Source: ZC4RG35 sp964388105
GTDB taxonomy: Bacteria; Actinomycetota; Acidimicrobiia; Spongiisociales; ZC4RG35
DNA: 27,271 bases
Assembly (NCBI GenBank): GCA_964388105.1
Contig: CAYLYQ010000024.1
Span: 1-27,271 of the forward strand
Reading direction: 5' to 3'
Position numbers and translations under genes: made by a program. This document shows, in pieces, positions 7,546-16,112 of this stretch. The notes under the pieces were generated by a model that saw nothing but the letters and a program-made list of their open reading frames with translations, did no database searches and was not told the DNA's origin. How positions within the stretch are numbered: position 1 is the first letter of the stretch; every line of letters starts with the position of its first letter.

Positions 7546-8223
7546 TCAGTAGTTGGTGTCGTGATCGGTTGCCTCATGGGGCGCAGCCGTTCGGTAGATC
7601 TTCATAGCCCCAACGGAAGGAGCAGCTTTGAGAGTCTTGCACATTGTGTTCGCTCCGTTCGCTGCATCTGACCATATGTCGCAATTGATCTCGACATGAT
7701 GGGATCCTCCTTCGAACCCCATCACATGACCAAGCTCATGCGCCGCTGCGGAACGCAGATCCAATGTACCGGCTGCGGCATGGGTGCCAGCACTACCAAT
7801 CTCCCAGGGAACATTGTTGGCATCGAGTTCGGTGAGGCAGGCATCAATGCGGAACAGGATGTAGTTGATTCGACAACCAGTGACACCGAAGGTGCCCGCG
7901 CTAAGGAGCGACTCTGTGACATAGGCATAGCCCTGGGGGACGTTTGACAATGCGATGGTATTTGCCATATCAAGAGTCGCCCCCAGAGTCATGTCGATCG
8001 AAGCGCCAGCCACGTTGTTCCATGTAAGCCTTCCCGCCCCGATTTCTGATCTGGCAGTTGCGGTGTTGAACGGCGCTATCATCGTCGAGTCCACACGAAT
8101 TATTGGGGGCCCGGACCAGTCCTGCGGGTGATAGTGCGAAGAACCTGCTTGGCCGATACCGCCCGATAACGGAACGAAACCAACAACGAATGCGAGAAGA
8201 CAGGCGAACCTGAACCTGGTCAT
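7546..8223 (-). CDS. Secreted matrixin-like zinc metalloprotease
   Basis: A 225-aa protein with a signal peptide (MTRFRFACLLAFVVGFVPLSGG). A zinc-protease motif HELGHVMGF sits at residues 162-170, with the general base Glu163 and the conserved Gly169. It is followed by GGSHH (residues 172-176) and a plausible Met-turn, ANTMC (191-195). Upstream, RLTWNN resembles the start of matrixin (M10) catalytic domains. Four Cys (118, 129, 181, 195) could form disulfides outside the cell. The odd point is the third zinc ligand: the motif normally has His three residues after the Gly, but here the nearest His are at 175 and 176. The start is ATG 8223, overlapping the stop of the preceding small gene (ATGA); GTG/ATG options upstream (to 8241) exist. 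Substrate unknown. Confidence 0.8.
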   Translation of the reverse strand: MTRFRFACLLAFVVGFVPLSGGIGQAGSSHYHPQDWSGPPIIRVDSTMIAPFNTATARSEIGAGRLTWNNVAGASIDMTLGATLDMANTIALSNVPQGYAYVTESLLSAGTFGVTGCRINYILFRIDACLTELDANNVPWEIGSAGTHAAAGTLDLRSAAAHELGHVMGFEGGSHHVEINCDIWSDAANGANTMCKTLKAAPSVGAMKIYRTAAPHEATDHDTNY

Positions 8224-8594
8224 GGACTGCCCTCGACGCAAGATGCGCCTTGTGTGGCGATGAATCCGTTATCGATCTGTTCGATACTTAGGACCTCGAT
8301 GACTCCCCCGGCCGCGTTTCGACGCACAAGGAGAGTGTCGGTCAGATTCTCATACTCATGCCTGCCACGATTAGTCAGGGCAGATATGTCCGCGTCCTCG
8401 ACCCTGGCCGGCAATTCGGCGTTTGGGGCAACCGATACTGTCCTCACCTCGACAAACGCGCAAGGAAGCTCGATGATTTGGTCGTCGAACCTCAGTCGAG
8501 CTGTTCCGGGGTCCGACTGTGCCACCAAAGCGCCTGTAAGCGCTCCAACCAAGGCAAACCCTAGGAGGATCGCCAGCTTTCGGCTCACCGTCAC
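8220..8594 (-). CDS. Small secreted or membrane-anchored protein, unknown function
   Basis: A 124-aa protein starting VTVSRK followed by a hydrophobic segment (residues about 7-26), which could be a signal peptide or membrane anchor. The rest is a beta-rich domain with two Cys (45 and 119), so probably extracytoplasmic. The start chosen is GTG 8594, preceded by a G-rich stretch (GGGGGAC); the frame is open to ATG 8726, but that would put a long basic stretch before the hydrophobic part. Its stop overlaps the protease ATG as ATGA, so the two are likely made together, perhaps as a partner, inhibitor or substrate of the protease (inference). Its first codons are clearly related at DNA level to the pseudogene at 6842-7122. 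Confidence 0.65.
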   Translation of the reverse strand: MTVSRKLAILLGFALVGALTGALVAQSDPGTARLRFDDQIIELPCAFVEVRTVSVAPNAELPARVEDADISALTNRGRHEYENLTDTLLVRRNAAGGVIEVLSIEQIDNGFIATQGASCVEGSP

Positions 8595-8743
8595 ATGTTT
8601 GTCCCCCGAAGGTGCATTGACAAGCAGAATTGACGGTTTCTTACTCGCCCGTCGCCGGCTTGACTTGGTAATCGAACCCTCACTCCTGCCTCGCTTGGGC
8701 ATGTGGCAGGGACCGTTCCCAGGCATTCAGGCCGGAAGAGAAG

Positions 8744-9133
8744 TCAGAGCACGAAGCGGTGCGGGAGCAGCTCGTCGAGGGTGTGGGTCCGGATCTCCGT
8801 GCCGGCCGGCCCAGTGACGATGACCGTCTCGACGCCGAACTCCGACATGATCTGGCGGCACCGGCCGCAGGGATAGGTGGACTCGGGCTCTGTGGCGTCG
8901 ATGCAGGCCACCGCGACGGTGTCGATCTTGCGGAGGCCGGCCGCCACCGCCGTGTTGACCGCGGTCGCCTCGGCGCAGGACGACACCGGATAGGACGCGT
9001 TCTCGACGTTGGCGCCCAGGAAGGCCTCCCCCCCGGCTCCGACGACGACGGCTCCGACGCGGAAGTGCGAGTACGGCACATAGGCGTTCTCGGCGGCGCC
9101 CCGAGCCAACTCGGCGAGGTCCTCGGTTTTCAT
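8744..9133 (-). CDS. cdd: Cytidine deaminase
   Basis: A 129-aa enzyme of the small tetrameric type, deaminating cytidine and deoxycytidine to uridine forms in pyrimidine salvage. Zinc ligands and the catalytic Glu are visible in SSCAEATAVN (Cys53, Glu55) and PCGRCRQ (Cys89, Cys92). The substrate-binding stretch VPYSHFRVGAVV and NVENASYP are also present. The usual CAERTA reads CAEATA here, replacing the common Arg by Ala. The ATG overlaps the ftsY stop (ATGA), so it is the last gene of the smc-ftsY-cdd run. The length is typical (about 125-135 aa). Confidence 0.94.
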   Translation of the reverse strand: MKTEDLAELARGAAENAYVPYSHFRVGAVVVGAGGEAFLGANVENASYPVSSCAEATAVNTAVAAGLRKIDTVAVACIDATEPESTYPCGRCRQIMSEFGVETVIVTGPAGTEIRTHTLDELLPHRFVL

Positions 9134-10098
9134 CGTGCGGTCAAGTCTGCCACGAAGGCCACCGGGTCGAACGCCTCGAGGTCGTCAGCCGTCTCGCCGG
9201 TGCCCACCAGCTTCACCGGCACCGCCAATTCGTTTTCGACCGCCACCACGATGCCGCCCCGGGCGGTCCCGTCGAGTTTCGACAGCACGACGCCGGTCAA
9301 TGGAACCGAAGCGGCGAACTCCCGAACCTGGGCCAGACCGTTCTGTCCCGATGTGGCGTCGAGGACCAACAGCACTTCGGATACGCGCCCGGCTTGGGCG
9401 GCCACCCGGTGCACCTTCCCCAGTTCCTCCATGAGATTCCGTTTCGAATGCAGACGTCCCGCCGTGTCGACGAGCACCACATCGACATTCTCGGCACGAG
9501 CCGTGGACATCGCCTCGTGGACCACAGACGCGGGATCGGCCCCCTCGGGACCGGTGGAGACCGCCACGTCGAGGCGCTCCCCCCACAATCTGAGCTGGTC
9601 GACAGCCGCGGCCCGAAAGGTGTCCGCCGCGGCGAGACGGACCGACTTCCCCTGGTTCGAGACGTGGCGGGCGAGCTTGGCGATGGTGGTGGTCTTCCCC
9701 GATCCGTTGACCCCAACGACCAGCACCACGGCAGGTTCGCCGTCGAGGTCGAGAGCGCGACTGGCGTCGGAGAACTCGGCAACCAACGCCTCGGTGACCA
9801 TGCCCTCCGCTTCGGAGACTCCCTGGGGGCGCCGGGATCTCACCGCCGAAACCACCCGGTCGGTGGCGGAGACTCCGACGTCGGCGGCGAGGAGTGCTTC
9901 TTCGAGCCGCGCCCAGGTGGAGTCGTCGACAGACTCGCCCCAGACACGACTCAGCGCCCGGCCCCACCGAGGGCCCCTGGAAACGGTTGCCGGTGTCGGC
10001 AGCGAGGTCGTTGGGCGCCGGCTCCGCAACCACAAGACGAGCACGGCAACCGCCACGACGGCGACGACGATGGCTATGAGGACCGGTGTGTCAGGCAT
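9130..10098 (-). CDS. ftsY: Signal recognition particle receptor FtsY
   Basis: A 322-aa SRP-type GTPase that receives ribosome-SRP complexes at the membrane. A single N-terminal transmembrane segment (residues about 5-24) replaces the long acidic A domain of enterobacterial FtsY, as is common in Actinomycetota. The N domain follows (about 45-115). The G domain has GVNGSGKTTT (129-138), AAADTFRAAAVDQL, DTAGRLHSK (211-219) and LSKLDGTARGG. SKLD stands where TKLD is usual. The start is ATG 10098, overlapping the smc stop as ATGA; the stop overlaps the cdd start the same way. Confidence 0.95.
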   Translation of the reverse strand: MPDTPVLIAIVVAVVAVAVLVLWLRSRRPTTSLPTPATVSRGPRWGRALSRVWGESVDDSTWARLEEALLAADVGVSATDRVVSAVRSRRPQGVSEAEGMVTEALVAEFSDASRALDLDGEPAVVLVVGVNGSGKTTTIAKLARHVSNQGKSVRLAAADTFRAAAVDQLRLWGERLDVAVSTGPEGADPASVVHEAMSTARAENVDVVLVDTAGRLHSKRNLMEELGKVHRVAAQAGRVSEVLLVLDATSGQNGLAQVREFAASVPLTGVVLSKLDGTARGGIVVAVENELAVPVKLVGTGETADDLEAFDPVAFVADLTAR

Positions 10099-13000
10099 CA
10101 GGCAGAGCGAACCATGGTGTCGCTCATGTCCTTGCGCAAGGCCTGAGACGACCCACCGGCCTCCATCGTCACCCCGTAGAGCACGTCGGCGGCCTCCATG
10201 GTCTGCTGCTGGTGGGTGATGACGATGAGCTGGGCCTTGGCCCGGAACTCCTCCACGATGCGGAGGAATCGTCGCAAGTTGACGTCATCGAGGGCGGCCT
10301 CGACCTCGTCGAGGACGTAGAACGGGCTCGGTCGTGCCTCGAAGACCGAGAAGAGGAACGCCAGTGCGGCGAGGCTGCGCTCACCACCGGAGAGCAGGGT
10401 CATCTGGGTCACCTTCTTGCCCATGGGCTGGGCCTCGATGATGACGCCCGAGGTCCGATCGTCGGGGTCGGCCAGTCGCACCCGCCCCTTCCCGCCTGGG
10501 AACAGGACCGAGAAGTAGCGCTCGAAGGCGGTCGCCACCTCTTCGAAAGCCTGGTGGAACGTCTGCTCGATCTCCTCGTCGAGGGCCGCGATCACCTTCC
10601 GGAGCTCGGTCCTGGAGCTCTCGACATCGGCGACCTGAGCCGTGATGAATTCGTGGCGCTCGGAGAGCTCCCGGTACTCGTCGGCGGCCAACGGGTTGAT
10701 GGGGCCGAGGCGGGACAGCTCGGCCATGCGAGTATTGAGGATCTCCTCCAGGTCGGCGTCCTCCGGATATTCGGGACGAGGAGCTCCATACGCCTGCTCG
10801 GGCTCGGCGTCGGCATCCCGGCGGAGAGCTTCGGCGACCGCCTCTCGCTGCATGCGCAATTCGGTGAGCCGGACGTCGAGCTCAGCGGTCCGCGCTCGAC
10901 CCCTCTCGAGGGCATTGCGGCAGGACTCGAAGTCGGCCCGGGCGGTCGACAGCAGTGCGGTGACGCGGTCACGCTCGGAGCGATGCTGGGCCTGACGATC
11001 GCGGAGAACCGAGACCTTGGCCTCCACTATCTCGACCGCGCGGCGGGCAGCCTGCTCCACCGCGGCCAGACCCTCCGGGTTGGTCACACCGACCGGGGCC
11101 ACCAATCTCTCTTCTTCTTCCGAGATGCGACGGGCCCGGTCGTCGAGCATCGAGATGCGCTCGGCCGTGCTCCGCAGCACACCGGAGGCCTCCTGCCATT
11201 CCGAACGAGCCTGCTCCCGGTTCACGGCCAGCGCGGAGCGCCGGGCTTCGAGCTCCTCCCAGACCCTGACTCGACGGCTCTCCTCGCCTTCGAGCGCGTC
11301 GATCCTCGCAGTGAGGTCCCCGGCCTGAGCGGTCGACGCCTCGATCCCGGCCAGGAGGGCCGACCGCCGCTGCCCGATCCGCTCGATCTCGGTCTCGATG
11401 GCCACCACCGACCGTCGGAAGCGGTCCATCGCCTCGGACTTGCCGGCGAGGCCCGACTCGGCGAGCTCCACGGCTTCGAGGCACTTGCGTTCGCGTTCAC
11501 GGCTCAGGTCGAAGTCCCGACGAGCCGCCGTGTGAAGCGACCGGGTCCGAGCTTCCTCCGTCCGGGCTCGCTCCAGAGCGACCTCGGCGGTCTCCAGCAG
11601 AACCGAGGTGGCCCCGTCGGGATTGGCGAGGGCTGCCCCGTCGGCGGTGATCAGGTCGCCTTCGGGGGTCACGGCCCGGAGCCCCGGATTGGCGGCGACA
11701 ACGTCCCAGCCCGCCGACCAACCCTCCACCAGCACCACATCGCCCATGAGAGCTGCGGCAAGCTCACGATCGGCCTGGGGACCGAGCGCGTCGACCATGG
11801 CGTCGAGCCCCAGCTGAGCGGCGACGGAGCGGGCGGGAACCGCGGCATCCCCGCGGGGAGCGACGACCGACACCGAGCCGCTGCCGGCGGCCTTCACCTT
11901 CCCGGCGACATCACGCAGGACCCCGCGGCCTTCGAAAGCGACGGCGTCGGCCCAGGGTCCGAGCGCGGCCGATACAGCTGCTTCGAGGCCCTCGGGCACG
12001 TCGAGGATGGCGGCGAGCCGGCCGAGTGAGCCGGAAGCCGACTCCACCATCGACCTCGCCTGCTCGTCGAACCGGCCCTCCAATGCCCCCTGGATCGCTT
12101 CGACACGGGCCTCGGCTGCGGCGACCGCGGTGCGAGCCGCCGAGAACGCATCCTCAGCCGAGGTCCAACGCTCCTGGTCCCCGGAACGGGCGCGAACCGC
12201 GCCGTCGTAGTCGGCCTGGAGGTCGGCGAGGGAGGCGTCGAGGATCCTGATCTCGCGGTCGATGTCTTCAACGGAGGAGGTCTCGGCTTCGACTTGTGCG
12301 CGCAGCACCTCGAGCCGGTGATCCAGAGACTCGATCTCGCGCCGGTCACGGTCGATGGAGGCCTCGAGTGCGCTCAGCTCACCGCGTACTGCCGCCAGGG
12401 CTCCCTCCGGCGACAGGCTCGCCTGGGTGGCCAGGGAACGCTCCTCGTCCTCGAGCCTGCGGAAGGACGCCTCGGCGCGCTCGGTGTCAGCCTCCAGCGC
12501 GGCGAGCCTCCCCGTGAGTTCGGCCTTCTCCGCCTCGATCGCCTCCGACTCGGCGTGCAGGTCGACCAGGCGCGCCTCGGTGGCCTCGATCCTTCCCGTC
12601 GCCGCCCGGGCCCGCTCGTGGGCCACCGACGCGATCCGCCGCAGTCTCTCGCCCGCGGTCTCCAACAATGCCGCTGCCGTGCTGTCCCGGTCGAGCTCGG
12701 CGGCCACCTCGCCGGAAGAGGCGGTCAGGCGGGTCACCGCATCCTCGAGCTCGGCCATCCGGCGCATGTCGACCTCAGCGGACTCTGCCAGCGAAGCCCT
12801 CTCCGAAACCGCCACAGTGAGCTCACGGTCCATGTGGGCCAGCTGCAGGCCACCGAGGTGGAGGCGGAGCGCGACGACCTCTTCCCGCAGCCCGTGGTAG
12901 CGCTCGGCCGCCCGCGCCTGCTTGCGCAGGGGTCGCATCTGCCGGGCGATCTCGCCGACGATGTCCTCGAGCCGCACCAGGTCCTCCCCCGTGCGCTCCA

Positions 13001-13541
13001 GCCGCCGCTCGGCCTTTTCCTTGCGGCGACGGTGTTTGAGGATGCCGGCCGCCTCCTCGATGACGGCGCGATGCTCCTCGGGTGAGGCGTTGAGCACCTG
13101 GCCGATCTCCCCCTGGCCGATGATCACATGCTGGTGCCGGCCGACGCCGGAGTCGGACAGGAGGTCGAGGATGTCGAGGAGTCGACAGGAGACCCCGTTG
13201 AGCTCGTAGTCACTCGAACCGTCCCGATACAGGCGGCGGGTGATCGCAACCTCGTCGAGGTCGAGGTCGATGAGCCGGTCGGCGTTGTCGATGACCAGGA
13301 CCACCTCAGCCTTGTTCAGGGCGGGCCGGGAGGCGGTGCCGGCGAAGATGACGTCTTCCATCTTCGGGGTCCGGAGACTCTTCGGGGACTGCGTGCCCAG
13401 CACCCAGGAGAGGGCGTCCACCAGGTTCGACTTCCCGGAGCCGTTGGGACCGACCACGACGGTGACTCCCGGCCGGAACTCGAGGCGGGTCCGGTCGGCG
13501 AACGACTTGAAGCCGGCCAGCTTCAGGGACTTCAGATACAA
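10098..13541 (-). CDS. smc: Chromosome segregation ATPase SMC
   Basis: A 1147-aa SMC protein, the core of the condensin complex that loops and organises the chromosome. The N-terminal head has Walker A GPNGSGKS (residues 31-38). A long coiled coil follows, and a glycine-rich hinge (roughly residues 490-640) is followed by the return coil. The C-terminal head carries the ABC signature LSGGE (1050-1054) and Walker B FYVLDE (1074-1079). The start is TTG at 13541, supported by AGGAG six bases before it and by the conserved opening MYLKSLKLAGFKSF. The stop overlaps ftsY by 4 bases. The kleisin partners ScpA and ScpB are not in the window. Confidence 0.96.
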   Translation of the reverse strand: MYLKSLKLAGFKSFADRTRLEFRPGVTVVVGPNGSGKSNLVDALSWVLGTQSPKSLRTPKMEDVIFAGTASRPALNKAEVVLVIDNADRLIDLDLDEVAITRRLYRDGSSDYELNGVSCRLLDILDLLSDSGVGRHQHVIIGQGEIGQVLNASPEEHRAVIEEAAGILKHRRRKEKAERRLERTGEDLVRLEDIVGEIARQMRPLRKQARAAERYHGLREEVVALRLHLGGLQLAHMDRELTVAVSERASLAESAEVDMRRMAELEDAVTRLTASSGEVAAELDRDSTAAALLETAGERLRRIASVAHERARAATGRIEATEARLVDLHAESEAIEAEKAELTGRLAALEADTERAEASFRRLEDEERSLATQASLSPEGALAAVRGELSALEASIDRDRREIESLDHRLEVLRAQVEAETSSVEDIDREIRILDASLADLQADYDGAVRARSGDQERWTSAEDAFSAARTAVAAAEARVEAIQGALEGRFDEQARSMVESASGSLGRLAAILDVPEGLEAAVSAALGPWADAVAFEGRGVLRDVAGKVKAAGSGSVSVVAPRGDAAVPARSVAAQLGLDAMVDALGPQADRELAAALMGDVVLVEGWSAGWDVVAANPGLRAVTPEGDLITADGAALANPDGATSVLLETAEVALERARTEEARTRSLHTAARRDFDLSRERERKCLEAVELAESGLAGKSEAMDRFRRSVVAIETEIERIGQRRSALLAGIEASTAQAGDLTARIDALEGEESRRVRVWEELEARRSALAVNREQARSEWQEASGVLRSTAERISMLDDRARRISEEEERLVAPVGVTNPEGLAAVEQAARRAVEIVEAKVSVLRDRQAQHRSERDRVTALLSTARADFESCRNALERGRARTAELDVRLTELRMQREAVAEALRRDADAEPEQAYGAPRPEYPEDADLEEILNTRMAELSRLGPINPLAADEYRELSERHEFITAQVADVESSRTELRKVIAALDEEIEQTFHQAFEEVATAFERYFSVLFPGGKGRVRLADPDDRTSGVIIEAQPMGKKVTQMTLLSGGERSLAALAFLFSVFEARPSPFYVLDEVEAALDDVNLRRFLRIVEEFRAKAQLIVITHQQQTMEAADVLYGVTMEAGGSSQALRKDMSDTMVRSA

Positions 13542-13547
13542 AGCTTG

Positions 13548-13552
13548 CTCCT
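13548..13552 (-). promoter_or_regulatory. Ribosome binding site fixing the smc TTG start
   Basis: AGGAG on the minus strand lies 6 bases before TTG 13541. It supports this rare start codon, and no ATG in frame gives a better opening. Confidence 0.6.
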
Positions 13553-13602
13553 GGCGAATGACAAAGGTGTGATTAGGGCTTCCAGGCTAACAAGCAACGC
13601 CA

Positions 13603-14433
13603 TCAGACCTGGCAATGGGGACAGAAGTGGGTGGACCGGGCCCGCACCACGACCCGATCCACGGGAGTCCCGCAAGCGGGGCACGGAAGACCCGTCCGGC
13701 CGTACACACGAAGCGCCGGCAGGTTGTCACCGGCCCGGCCGTCCGGAAGGAGGTAAGCGAGGTCGTCGAGGGTGGTGCCCCCCGCTTCGATCGCCTTCGC
13801 CAGCACCACGCCGATGGCGTCCGCCAGTGCCACCAGGCGGTCGTGCGGGATGTCCCCCCCGGGTGTGAGAGGGTGCACACCAGCCAGGTGGAGCACCTCG
13901 TCCGCGTAGATGTTCCCGAGGCCCGAAACCGGCCCCTGGTCGAGGAGGAGGGCCTTGATCGGCGCCTTCCGCCCTGCGAGGGCCGCGGCAAGGCTCGAAG
14001 CGTCGGGCCGGTCGGCCCAGGCGTCGGGCCCGAGGCGCCCGAGGGAGGAGGAAGCCATCTCGTCCTCGTCGTAGACCGCCACGAAGCCGAAGGTGCGCGG
14101 GTCGGTGAACCGTATGACGGTCTCGTCGTCGAGCGTCAGGACCGCATGTGTGTGTGCCGGAGCCTCGTCGTCCGGACCTCCGATCGAGAAGCGGCCCGAC
14201 ATCCCGAGGTGCGCGACCATGGTCCAGCCGTCGCTCAGATCGGCCACCAGGAACTTGCCGTGACGGCGCAGCGCATCGATGCGCTTGCCGCTGAGACGCT
14301 CGGCGACCTCGACCTCCGACGCGTTGTGCCGAGCGGTGCGGGGGTGGCTCACTTCGGCGCGCACGATTGTGCGGCCCACCATGGCGGGCTCGAGATGACG
14401 GCGGGTGGTCTCGACTTCGGGTAACTCGGGCAT
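13603..14433 (-). CDS. mutM: Formamidopyrimidine-DNA glycosylase
   Basis: A 276-aa base-excision repair enzyme that removes 8-oxoguanine and cuts the strand. The N-terminus MPELPEVETTRRHL supplies the catalytic Pro2 and Glu3. The conserved Lys is in RRHGKFLVADL, and the helix-two-turn-helix region includes GLGNIYADEVLHLAGVHP. The C-terminal zinc finger has CPACG and CPHCQ. All catalytic parts are present and the length is normal. It lies 61 bases upstream of smc in the same direction. The divergent membrane protein gene starts 41 bases beyond its own start. Confidence 0.96.
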   Translation of the reverse strand: MPELPEVETTRRHLEPAMVGRTIVRAEVSHPRTARHNASEVEVAERLSGKRIDALRRHGKFLVADLSDGWTMVAHLGMSGRFSIGGPDDEAPAHTHAVLTLDDETVIRFTDPRTFGFVAVYDEDEMASSSLGRLGPDAWADRPDASSLAAALAGRKAPIKALLLDQGPVSGLGNIYADEVLHLAGVHPLTPGGDIPHDRLVALADAIGVVLAKAIEAGGTTLDDLAYLLPDGRAGDNLPALRVYGRTGLPCPACGTPVDRVVVRARSTHFCPHCQV

Positions 14434-14474
14434 TGCGACTGCAGGGTGTGCGGCCGGATTACGGTAAACCCCCG

Positions 14475-15362
14475 ATGCGGTTACTCCCCCGGCCCCTTGG
14501 GCAGGTCCTCAACGACGCTCTGGCGGGCCTGGGGCGCACCTGGCGCACCCTGGTCCCGTTCGCGATCCTCGTGTTCATACCGGCCTCGCTGGCCACACTC
14601 GCCGCGTTCTCGATCCCGGGGGCACTGGACTTCGTCGACACCCTCTTCGAGAGCCCCGGTGCGCTCTCCGATCTGGACCCCGAGGAGTTCATGGATCGAT
14701 CGAGGCCGTTCCTCATCGCCACCGCCGTGACGGTCATCGTCCAGGCGCTGGCGACGATCCTGGTGTTCGTTGCCTGCCACCGGGTCGCCATCGCCGACGT
14801 CAAGGGCGAACGAGCCTCCTGGAAGTCCGCGACGAAGGGCCTTCTCCGGCCTTTCGCGGGAGCCGCACTGGCGGGAGTCCTCGGGGTGGCCGCGGCGGCC
14901 GGGCTGTTCTTCCTCGGCCTCACGTTCTGGTCCGTCCCCGCCGCCACGGTGGGAACACCGAACGCGACCGCGGCGCTGGTGGCACTCGTCCTTCTCGTCG
15001 CCCTGATCGGCCCGGGCATCTGGCTCGGGACTTCCTTGTCCATGGTGACCGCCGTTTCGTCGGTCGAGGGCCACAGGCCCTTTCGGGCGATGAGCCGCAG
15101 CGCCTCCCTGGTTCGAAAGAGATGGTGGCCGACCTTCGGTTTCCTGCTCCTGGTCGGGCTTCTCGGGTCGGTGGCGCTGCAACTGGTCCAATTGGTGGCG
15201 ATCCCGGTCGCCGCGGCCGGCGGTGGCGGCAACGCACCGCTGGCATCGCTGCTCGGCGTGGTGACGCAGGGACCGATCGTGACCGCGATGGGTGTCACGT
15301 TCACCCACTGGTACCTCGACCTCAGGGCGCGACAGGAGCCCCTGATGGTGGATCAGCTCTGA
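14475..15362 (+). CDS. Six-span integral membrane protein of unknown function
   Basis: A 295-aa protein with about six hydrophobic spans (residues about 27-50, 79-102, 125-150, 165-190, 218-245, 255-278). It has short charged loops and a larger acidic loop (about 51-78). The stretch FRAMSRSASLVRKRWWPTFGF resembles a pattern seen in membrane proteins annotated as glycerophosphodiester phosphodiesterase membrane domains, but I would not assign that function. The start is ATG 14475; the only weak point is the lack of a clear ribosome site. It is the only gene on the plus strand within the housekeeping block, and its last 10 bases overlap the end of rnc. Confidence 0.75.
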   Translation: MRLLPRPLGQVLNDALAGLGRTWRTLVPFAILVFIPASLATLAAFSIPGALDFVDTLFESPGALSDLDPEEFMDRSRPFLIATAVTVIVQALATILVFVACHRVAIADVKGERASWKSATKGLLRPFAGAALAGVLGVAAAAGLFFLGLTFWSVPAATVGTPNATAALVALVLLVALIGPGIWLGTSLSMVTAVSSVEGHRPFRAMSRSASLVRKRWWPTFGFLLLVGLLGSVALQLVQLVAIPVAAAGGGGNAPLASLLGVVTQGPIVTAMGVTFTHWYLDLRARQEPLMVDQL

Positions 15363-16012
15363 GCGAGGCGCTCCAAGGCAGCCTGAGCGGCAGCCTGCTC
15401 GGCTTCCTTCTTCGAAGGCCCCTCACCTGATCCCATCACGGCACCGTCGATGATCGCCTCGGCCCGGAACCAGCGGTCGTGGTCCGGCCCCGAGCCCGAG
15501 ATCTCGTAGGAGGGCCGCCGCCCGGTCCGGGCCAACACCTCTTGCAGCCGGGTCTTGTAATCCTTGAGGCCGGGGCGCAGGGCCTTCTCGGAGATGCGGT
15601 CGCCCCAAACCTCGAGAATGACCCGGTCGGCGACCTCGAGCCCGGCGTCCAGGTAGATCGCGCCGAGGACGGCCTCCAGGGCGTCGGCGAGGATCGAAGG
15701 CTTGGCCCGGCCCCCCGACCGCGCCTCGGATGGCGCCAGTTCCACGAAGTCGCCAAGGCCGATGGACTCCGCGATCTCAGCCAGGATCGGCTTGCTCACC
15801 AACGCCGACCGGATCTTGGCCATCTGGCCTTCCGGAAGGTGGGGGTATCTGAGATACAGGGCCTCGGTGATCACCAGCTGGAGCACCGTGTCCCCCAGGA
15901 ACTCGAGGCGCTCGTTGTCGACCCGTGAGGCGTCGTCCGAGCTCACCGACCGATGGGTGAGGGCCAGGCTGAGAAGGTCGGGGTCGGCGAAGGTGTGGCC
16001 GAGCCGGACTTC
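15353..16012 (-). CDS. rnc: Ribonuclease III, N-terminus cut by assembly gap
   Basis: The visible 219 residues cover almost the whole enzyme; only some 10-20 N-terminal residues fall in the N run. The signature NERLEFLGDTVL is present, with the second acidic cluster in ADALEAVLGAIYLDAG. The C-terminal double-stranded-RNA-binding domain starts around DYKTRLQEVL and ends SKKEAEQAAAQAALERL. It cuts double-stranded RNA during rRNA maturation and RNA turnover. The 3' end overlaps the convergent membrane protein gene by 10 bases. The order plsX then rnc is common in Actinomycetota; an acpP gene, often found between them, could lie in the gap. Confidence 0.93.
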   Translation of the reverse strand, partial: EVRLGHTFADPDLLSLALTHRSVSSDDASRVDNERLEFLGDTVLQLVITEALYLRYPHLPEGQMAKIRSALVSKPILAEIAESIGLGDFVELAPSEARSGGRAKPSILADALEAVLGAIYLDAGLEVADRVILEVWGDRISEKALRPGLKDYKTRLQEVLARTGRRPSYEISGSGPDHDRWFRAEAIIDGAVMGSGEGPSKKEAEQAAAQAALERLAQS

Positions 16013-16112
16013 NNNNNNNNNNNNNNNNNNNNNNNNNNNNNNNNNNNNNNNNNNNNNNNNNNNNNNNNNNNNNNNNNNNNNNNNNNNNNNNNNNNNNNNN
16101 NNNNNNNNNNNN
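16013..16112. other. Assembly gap (100 N)
   Basis: Exactly 100 N, a standard placeholder. About 80-90 C-terminal residues of PlsX and the first residues of RNase III are missing, so the true gap must be at least about 300 bases. Confidence 0.9.

Noticed and set aside
8759..10219. 486-codon plus-strand frame opposite cdd and ftsY
   Set aside because: Antisense to two genes with complete catalytic motifs; low-complexity Arg/Ser/Thr-rich translation typical of GC-rich shadows.
10086..12029. 647-codon open frame on the plus strand opposite smc
   Set aside because: It is the complement of an unmistakable SMC coding region; the frame stays open because of high third-position GC. The translation has no recognisable domain.
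13542..13602. Short spacer between mutM and smc as a regulatory RNA or terminator
   Set aside because: No stable inverted repeat or conserved motif seen apart from the smc ribosome site.
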